A DNA stretch of 18,297 nucleotides from DASYRX01 sp036003845 (GTDB lineage: Bacteria; Gemmatimonadota; Gemmatimonadetes; Gemmatimonadales; Gemmatimonadaceae), in the NCBI GenBank assembly GCA_036003845.1, contig DASYRX010000347.1, forward strand, positions 1-18,297. The letters are read 5' to 3'. The translations under genes and the position numbers were made by a program. Below are positions 14,001 through 18,297 of this stretch, piece after piece (within the stretch, counting starts at the first letter, position 1; each line of letters opens with the position of its first letter). Below the pieces are notes generated by a model. The model had not been told where the DNA came from, made no database searches, and was given only the letters and a program-made list of their open reading frames with translations.

Positions 14001-15062
14001 TCAATCGAAACTCTCATGGCGTTCGCGCGCCGCGCGGCGCGCGAGCACGAGCGCCGTTAGGCACGCAGCCGATGTGAAAGTGCGGTGCTGGTCGGAAACG
14101 ACGATACCTCGCCTGAGTCTGCTGAAGGGCCATCGGCGCTGCCGATTCGGATGCGCATCGCCAGGTAACGGGATGCGCATTATCGGATGGCTGAGCCAGC
14201 CACCGTCGCTCTCCTGCAGAGCGACGAGCCTCTCGACTGCGCGCTCGACCGGCTCTCGGCTCGCCGCGCGTGCGTTGGCGAGAATCGAAAGCGACAACGC
14301 AGTCGCGAAAGCAGAGGTAGCGACACCGGGCGCGTTCCAACCGCCATCGTCTTGCTGCGTTCGAATGGCCCACGCGGCGGCGCGTTCGACAGGAGCGTGA
14401 TCGCCCACAAGCAGAGCGAGTTCGACCGCTTGCAGGACGGTGTAGTGGGCCGACGTCCACCAGTAGGAGCTCCAGCTTCCGTCCGAGCATTGCCTCGAAC
14501 GAACAAATCGCCAGGCGGCATCGACCTCCGCACGCCGCTCTCTCGGTGAAGCGGCCGCGAGAGCGCGACCGGCCATCGCGGTCACCTCCGTGTGCGGTTG
14601 GCACCATCCGCGAAAGCGCATCCATGGACCGACACCCATGAACCGACGGATCGGACCGGACTCGCGATACGTTGCGATGCCGCCGTCTTCCGCTCGCTGA
14701 TGCGCGCAAAGAAAGCGAACCGCCCGCTCGACGGAGCTTCCTCGGTGACCCATAAGGGCGAGGAAGCGTAGCACGCAGGCCGTGGAGTCGGCGTCGCTCG
14801 GGACGTGCTCGTTATAGCCCCAGCCGCCGTCATCGTTCTGGTTCGCGACGAGCGTCTCCGTCGCTCGCCGAAAAGCACTTCGGTCAGCTTCCGCGAGGAC
14901 GAGCGCAGTCCCGATGAAGCCGGTTGGCCACTCCGACGCTTCTCCTGCAGGAGTGCGGAAGTCCCGCCAGAGCCCGTCGGCCCCCTGAGTCTTCAGCAGG
15001 AAGTGCGTGGCGCGCTCCATGGCCCCATCCGCTGAGTCGCCGCCTGGCGGAGTCAAACTCAC
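14001..15062 (-). CDS. Squalene cyclase / prenyltransferase-repeat protein
   Basis: The 353-residue protein is made of alpha-barrel repeats with QW-type motifs: NQNDDGGWGYN (74-84), HQRAEDGGIATY (121-132), RQCSDGSWSSYWW (190-202), TQQDDGGWNAP (235-245) and LQESDGGWL (282-290). Residues 90-94 are DADST, recalling the catalytic DxDD of class II terpene cyclases but with the last Asp replaced by Ser. At this length it is about half a squalene-hopene cyclase and close to a protein prenyltransferase beta subunit. Whether it cyclises an isoprenoid, prenylates, or only binds is open. GTG 15062 has GAGGG just upstream; ATG at 15020 is an alternative start. It is the first gene of the minus-strand set with the precursor and methyltransferase. 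Confidence 0.8.
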   Translation of the reverse strand: MSLTPPGGDSADGAMERATHFLLKTQGADGLWRDFRTPAGEASEWPTGFIGTALVLAEADRSAFRRATETLVANQNDDGGWGYNEHVPSDADSTACVLRFLALMGHRGSSVERAVRFLCAHQRAEDGGIATYRESGPIRRFMGVGPWMRFRGWCQPHTEVTAMAGRALAAASPRERRAEVDAAWRFVRSRQCSDGSWSSYWWTSAHYTVLQAVELALLVGDHAPVERAAAWAIRTQQDDGGWNAPGVATSAFATALSLSILANARAASREPVERAVERLVALQESDGGWLSHPIMRIPLPGDAHPNRQRRWPFSRLRRGIVVSDQHRTFTSAACLTALVLARRAARERHESFD

Positions 15063-15311
15063 TGACCCTCGATGGACTGCCTAACGAGTCGCACAAGTTG
15101 CATCGGAACGCCCCTCGCTGCACGAGCACGTGCGATCAGTGAAAGTCCGGGCGTGCTCAAGGAACCGCACCCCGACGCGTCACGGCCGCCTCGCGGTACG
15201 AAGCTACTGTGTGCGCCGCGCGGCTCCTTCGACGCGCTTGGAACTAAGGCTCAGCCCATGTAACTTGCGAGGCGTGCTTTTAACGACCTCGCACGCTCCT
15301 CGTAGGGTCCA
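15063..15311. other. Divergent intergenic region
   Basis: This 249-base gap separates the minus-strand cyclase-like gene from kdsB on the plus strand and must hold promoters for both. Apart from a possible plus-strand promoter near 15238-15266 and one CCTAACG word at 15080, I see no gene, RNA or clear operator in it. Short open frames cross it but look like chance. Confidence 0.6.
15238..15266 (+). promoter_or_regulatory. Possible sigma-70-like promoter for kdsB-pyrG-kdsA
   Basis: TTGGAA at 15238-15243 and TAACTT at 15261-15266 are separated by 17 bases, about 45 bases before the kdsB start. The -35 match is fair and the -10 match weak. This is a guess from spacing and position. Confidence 0.3.
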
Positions 15312-16091
15312 GTGAGGACTCTCGCCGTCATCCCCGCTCGCCTCGGGGCGACGCGCCTCCCCCGAAAACCTCTCCGCCTCCTCGCTGGTCAGCCGCTCAT
15401 TATCCGCGTCTGGGAGCATGTCCTAGCCATGGACGTCGTTGACCGCGTCGTCGTGGCCACCGACAGCGGGGAAATCGCCTCTGTTGTCGCGCAGGCAGGC
15501 GGTACAGTGGCGATCACGCGTCCCGATCACCCGTCCGGCACCGACCGCGTCGCCGAAGTCGCCCTCGGCGCCCACGGCGACTACGCGACCTTCGACGTCG
15601 TGGTGAACGTGCAGGGCGACGAGCCCTTCATTCCCTCCGAGGCCGTACGCGGCGCGCGCGACATGGTGGCCGAGAGTGGCTTCGAGCTTGGCACCGCCGC
15701 GGTGCGCGCCGAGTCGAGCATCCTCAGCGATCCTGACGTCGTAAAGGTCGTCTGCGCCGACGACGGCCGTGCGCTTTATTTCTCGCGCGCCGCAGTTCCG
15801 CATTTGCGGCACCCATCGGACACGGACGCACGCGAGCGACTCGTCAGGCAGCACCTCGGCGTGTACGCGTACACTCGCGCCGCGCTCGCACGGTGGGTTG
15901 CGCTCTCCGCGCACCCGTTGGAAGTGAGCGAGCGGCTCGAGCAGTTGCGTCCGCTCGCAGCCGGAATGTCCATGGGCGTCGCGCTCGTCGATGCGCGCGC
16001 GCCCATTGCCGTAGATACCGAAGAAGATCTCATGCGCGCCAATGCGTATTGGGAAACTCGTTTCGCCGGACGGTCCGAACATGCCGCATAG
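15312..16091 (+). CDS. kdsB: 3-deoxy-manno-octulosonate cytidylyltransferase KdsB
   Basis: The 259-residue protein activates Kdo with CTP to give CMP-Kdo for lipopolysaccharide core synthesis in the cytoplasm. It opens with the nucleotidyltransferase signature VIPARLGATRLPRKPL, then VVVATDSGEI, the HPSGTDRVAE segment, VVNVQGDEPFI, a YFSRAAVPH segment near residue 155, and LGVYAYTRAAL with LEVSERLEQLRPL. All are typical of KdsB. The start is GTG 15312. It is followed by pyrG with an 11-base overlap, so the enzyme that uses CTP and the enzyme that makes CTP are coupled. Presence of Kdo genes indicates an outer membrane with lipopolysaccharide. Confidence 0.95.
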   Translation: MRTLAVIPARLGATRLPRKPLRLLAGQPLIIRVWEHVLAMDVVDRVVVATDSGEIASVVAQAGGTVAITRPDHPSGTDRVAEVALGAHGDYATFDVVVNVQGDEPFIPSEAVRGARDMVAESGFELGTAAVRAESSILSDPDVVKVVCADDGRALYFSRAAVPHLRHPSDTDARERLVRQHLGVYAYTRAALARWVALSAHPLEVSERLEQLRPLAAGMSMGVALVDARAPIAVDTEEDLMRANAYWETRFAGRSEHAA

Positions 16092-17748
16092 CAATCCGGT
16101 CACCCGCTACATCTTCGTCACGGGAGGCGTCGTATCCTCGTTAGGTAAGGGGATCGCCGCCGCATCGATCGGACGGTTGCTCGTGGAGCGCGATCTGCGC
16201 GTCTCCATCATGAAATTCGACCCGTATCTCAACGTCGACCCCGGGACGATGTCGCCGTTTCAGCACGGCGAGGTCTACGTCACCGACGACGGCGCCGAGA
16301 CGGACCTCGACCTCGGTCACTACGAGCGCTTCATCGACCGCTCGCTCTCGCAGCTCAACAACGTCACGACCGGTCGCATCTATCTCAACGTCATCCACAA
16401 AGAGCGCCGCGGCGAATATCTCGGTTCCACGGTGCAGGTGATCCCACACATCACCGACGAGATCAAAGCCGCCGTTAGGCGCCTCGCGCCGGGGAATGAC
16501 GTCGTCGTCGTCGAAATCGGCGGCACCGTCGGCGACATCGAATCCCTGCCGTTCTTGGAAGCGATCCGTCAGTTCCGCCAGGAACTGGGACGCGAGAACG
16601 CGATCTTCATTCACCTAACGCTGGTCCCGTTCATCGCTGCGGCTGGCGAGGTTAAGACGAAGCCCACGCAGCACTCAGTGCGTGAGCTGATGGAAATAGG
16701 AATCCAGCCCGACTTCTTGATTTGCCGAACGGAGCGCCCACTCTCCGAAGACGTGAAGCGCAAGATCGCGCTCTTCTGCAACGTGGAGTTCGGCAACGTC
16801 ATCGAGAGCCGCGATGTGCCGACCATCTACCAAATCCCTCTGACCTTCCATGATCAGGGGCTTGATGAACGAATCGTCAGGCGCCTCGGCCTCGAAGCAC
16901 CAGAGCCGGACCTCTCGACGTGGCGCACCATGGTGCAGCGCGTCGTGAATCCGCACGATCGCGTGCGCATCGCCGTCGTCGGCAAATACACGGAGCTCGT
17001 CGACAGCTACAAGAGCGTGCACGAAGCGCTCATTCACGGCGGCATCGGAAACGATGTCGGCGTCGACATCTCGTGGCTCTCGAGCGACCTCTTCACAGAT
17101 TCAGATCGCGCGCGCGAGATACTGTCCACTTACCACGGCCTGCTCGTTCCAGGCGGATTTGGCGTTAGGGGAATCGACGGCATGGTCGAAGCGATTCACG
17201 CGGCGCGCGACACGGGACTTCCGTTCTTCGGCATCTGCCTCGGCATGCAGGTCGCCATCATCGAGTTCGCACGCAATGTGTTAGGCCTCGACGATTCCCA
17301 TTCGAGCGAATTCGCTCCCGAATGCGGGCATCCCGTCGTGGCGCTGATGGAATCGCAGCAGCACGTGACCGATATGGGCGGAACGATGCGCCTTGGTGCA
17401 TATCCGTGTCGCTTGGCGCGCGGCTCCAAAGCCGCCGAGATCTATGGAGTGCCAGAGGTTAGCGAGCGGCATCGTCATCGTTATGAAGTGTCGAATGCCT
17501 ATCGCGACCAGTTCGTCGCCGGCGGACTTCGGCTTTGCGGCTTGTCACCCGACGGCTCGCTCGTGGAAATGGTCGAGCTGACGTCGCATCCTTGGTATGT
17601 CGGCTGCCAGTTCCACCCGGAGCTGCAGTCGCGCCCGAGCCGCCCGCATCCGCTTTTCGCGAGCTTCATCAGCGCAGCAGTGCTCGACAAGAGAAAGCGC
17701 GCAGCTGGACTCCCCACGCCGGGCGAGCTGGCGAGTACCGGCGACTGA
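16081..17748 (+). CDS. pyrG: CTP synthase PyrG
   Basis: The 555-residue protein makes CTP from UTP, ATP and glutamine. The N-terminal synthetase domain has FVTGGVVSSLGKGIAAASIG (residues ~11-30), MKFDPYLNVDPGTMSPFQHG and VYVTDDGAETDLDLGHYERF. The C-terminal glutamine amidotransferase domain has GLLVPGGFGVRG, the nucleophile Cys386 in GICLGMQ, and FHPELQSRP. ATG 16081 was chosen because MPHSNPVTRYIFVTGG fits the family; an open frame extends 39 bases further into kdsB but is not needed. It overlaps kdsB by 11 bases and is followed by kdsA after 13 bases. Nothing is missing from the family set. Confidence 0.97.
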   Translation: MPHSNPVTRYIFVTGGVVSSLGKGIAAASIGRLLVERDLRVSIMKFDPYLNVDPGTMSPFQHGEVYVTDDGAETDLDLGHYERFIDRSLSQLNNVTTGRIYLNVIHKERRGEYLGSTVQVIPHITDEIKAAVRRLAPGNDVVVVEIGGTVGDIESLPFLEAIRQFRQELGRENAIFIHLTLVPFIAAAGEVKTKPTQHSVRELMEIGIQPDFLICRTERPLSEDVKRKIALFCNVEFGNVIESRDVPTIYQIPLTFHDQGLDERIVRRLGLEAPEPDLSTWRTMVQRVVNPHDRVRIAVVGKYTELVDSYKSVHEALIHGGIGNDVGVDISWLSSDLFTDSDRAREILSTYHGLLVPGGFGVRGIDGMVEAIHAARDTGLPFFGICLGMQVAIIEFARNVLGLDDSHSSEFAPECGHPVVALMESQQHVTDMGGTMRLGAYPCRLARGSKAAEIYGVPEVSERHRHRYEVSNAYRDQFVAGGLRLCGLSPDGSLVEMVELTSHPWYVGCQFHPELQSRPSRPHPLFASFISAAVLDKRKRAAGLPTPGELASTGD

Positions 17749-17761
17749 TAGCTCTGCTCTC

Positions 17762-18297
17762 GTGGCGACGCCCCCATTTCCGCCGGACCGTTTATTCCTT
17801 ATCGCCGGCCCATGCGTTGTCGAATCGGACTCGCTCAACTTGCGAGTCGCGGAGGCTGTCGCTCGCTTAGCTGAATCGCTGCCGGGAGGCGTGATCTTCA
17901 AGGCGAGCTTCGACAAAGCAAATCGTTCCAATCGCGACGCGGCGCGCGGGCCAGGTTTCGAGGCCGGGCTTCGCGCGCTCGAGCGCGTGAAGAAGGAGAC
18001 GGGCCTGCGCGTGCTCACTGACGTTCATCTTCCCGATCAGTGTGCGGAAGTCGCCGGAGTTGTCGACATGCTGCAGATCCCGGCCTTCCTCTGCCGCCAG
18101 ACAGATCTCCTCGAAGCTGCCGGCGCGACTGGCAAGCCGGTGAACATCAAGAAAGGGCAGTGGATGCACCCTGAGGGCATGCGCGGCGCCGTCGACAAGG
18201 TGCGCGGTGCGCGCCCGGGCCGCAGCAACACGCCTAACGATGTCGCCGTGACGGAGCGCGGCACGTTCTTTGGATACGGCGACCTGGTTGTCGACAT
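17762..18297 (+). CDS. kdsA: 3-deoxy-8-phosphooctulonate synthase KdsA, N-terminal part (3' truncated by window)
   Basis: The frame is open from GTG 17762 to the window end, about 178 codons. It condenses phosphoenolpyruvate with arabinose 5-phosphate to give Kdo 8-phosphate. Signatures read in order are LFLIAGPCVVESDSLNLRVA, GGVIFKASFDKANRSN, GLRALERVKKETGLRVLTDVH, VDMLQIPAFLCRQTDLLEAA, TGKPVNIKKGQWMHPEGM and ERGTFFGYGDLVVD. This is the usual KdsA core of about 270-280 residues, so perhaps 100 residues lie outside. A Trp (KKGQW) stands where Phe is usual. It follows pyrG by 13 bases with no visible ribosome binding site, so translation may be coupled. Confidence 0.95.
   Translation, partial: MATPPFPPDRLFLIAGPCVVESDSLNLRVAEAVARLAESLPGGVIFKASFDKANRSNRDAARGPGFEAGLRALERVKKETGLRVLTDVHLPDQCAEVAGVVDMLQIPAFLCRQTDLLEAAGATGKPVNIKKGQWMHPEGMRGAVDKVRGARPGRSNTPNDVAVTERGTFFGYGDLVVD

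Larger units (their letters stand above)
43..18239. repeat. Dispersed heptamer CCTAACG / CGTTAGG (about 32 copies across the window)
   Basis: By hand count the word occurs about 32 times: CCTAACG at 164, 1217, 1359, 2930, 3450, 4047, 4434, 4556, 6949, 8856, 9733, 10714, 11121, 11425, 11951, 12364, 12560, 15080, 16614 and 18233; CGTTAGG at 43, 478, 5397, 6344, 6741, 8506, 9225, 9873, 14055, 16139, 16473 and 17163. Eight more GTTAGG/CCTAAC hexamers differ only at the outer base (2532, 2702, 5948, 6330, 6594, 7718, 7823, 17280). Roughly 2-3 heptamers would be expected from base composition. Copies lie in genes of all kinds and in intergenic DNA (1359, 15080). Confidence 0.85.

Noticed and set aside
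15423..16103. Minus-strand open frame of 226 codons opposite kdsB
   Set aside because: kdsB on the plus strand has all family signatures; the opposite frame has none.
1..18297. tRNA, rRNA, riboswitch or CRISPR array
   Set aside because: I saw no cloverleaf, rRNA-like stretch, regular spacer-repeat pattern or known riboswitch core in reading the window; short or divergent RNAs could be missed without a covariance search.

Overview
The window is GC-rich bacterial DNA packed with short intergenic gaps and stop/start overlaps of four bases. It carries futalosine-route menaquinone genes, Kdo (lipopolysaccharide) genes and several six-bladed or PD40-type beta-propeller proteins, one of them with a clear lipoprotein signal. 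That combination points to a free-living, menaquinone-using diderm. Gemmatimonadota or a neighbouring soil phylum is my best guess, but this is inference from gene content, not a search.

Layout. 1-1249: the 3' end of mqnE overlapping mqnA. 1258-1345: an intergenic palindromic repeat. 1421-5108: a DHFR/RibD-C-like reductase, a small four-helix membrane protein overlapping a class I SAM methyltransferase, and a secreted PD40 beta-propeller. 5126-7309: a TCAGACC tandem repeat, then mqnC (no ATG/GTG/TTG start available), overlapping ispF, then a DedA-family membrane protein. 7325-9038: a Xer-type tyrosine recombinase and a PabA/TrpG glutamine amidotransferase, each preceded by a palindromic intergenic repeat. 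9020-11604: an MFS transporter overlapping a lipoprotein beta-propeller. 15312-18297: kdsB-pyrG-kdsA, an operon that makes Kdo, CTP and CMP-Kdo.

The most interesting part is 11627-15062. On the minus strand, a squalene-cyclase/prenyltransferase-repeat protein is followed by a 119-residue protein and then a tetrapyrrole-methylase-fold methyltransferase. The last two are translationally coupled (TTGA overlap). They look like a split borosin RiPP pair: a backbone alpha-N-methyltransferase with the OphMA-type catalytic residues, plus a stand-alone precursor with a LigA-like binding domain and a beta-branched candidate core. A convergent gene encodes an isoprenyl-diphosphate-synthase-like (class I terpenoid fold) protein with two aspartate-rich motifs. 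The locus may therefore combine, or merely juxtapose, peptide N-methylation and isoprenoid chemistry.

A second, genome-scale signal is a dispersed 7-mer, CCTAACG/CGTTAGG. I count about 32 copies by hand, in both orientations, in several reading frames and between genes, against roughly 2-3 expected from base composition. It accounts for most uses of the rare Leu codons TTA and CTA here. It resembles a DNA-uptake or chromosome-organisation word.
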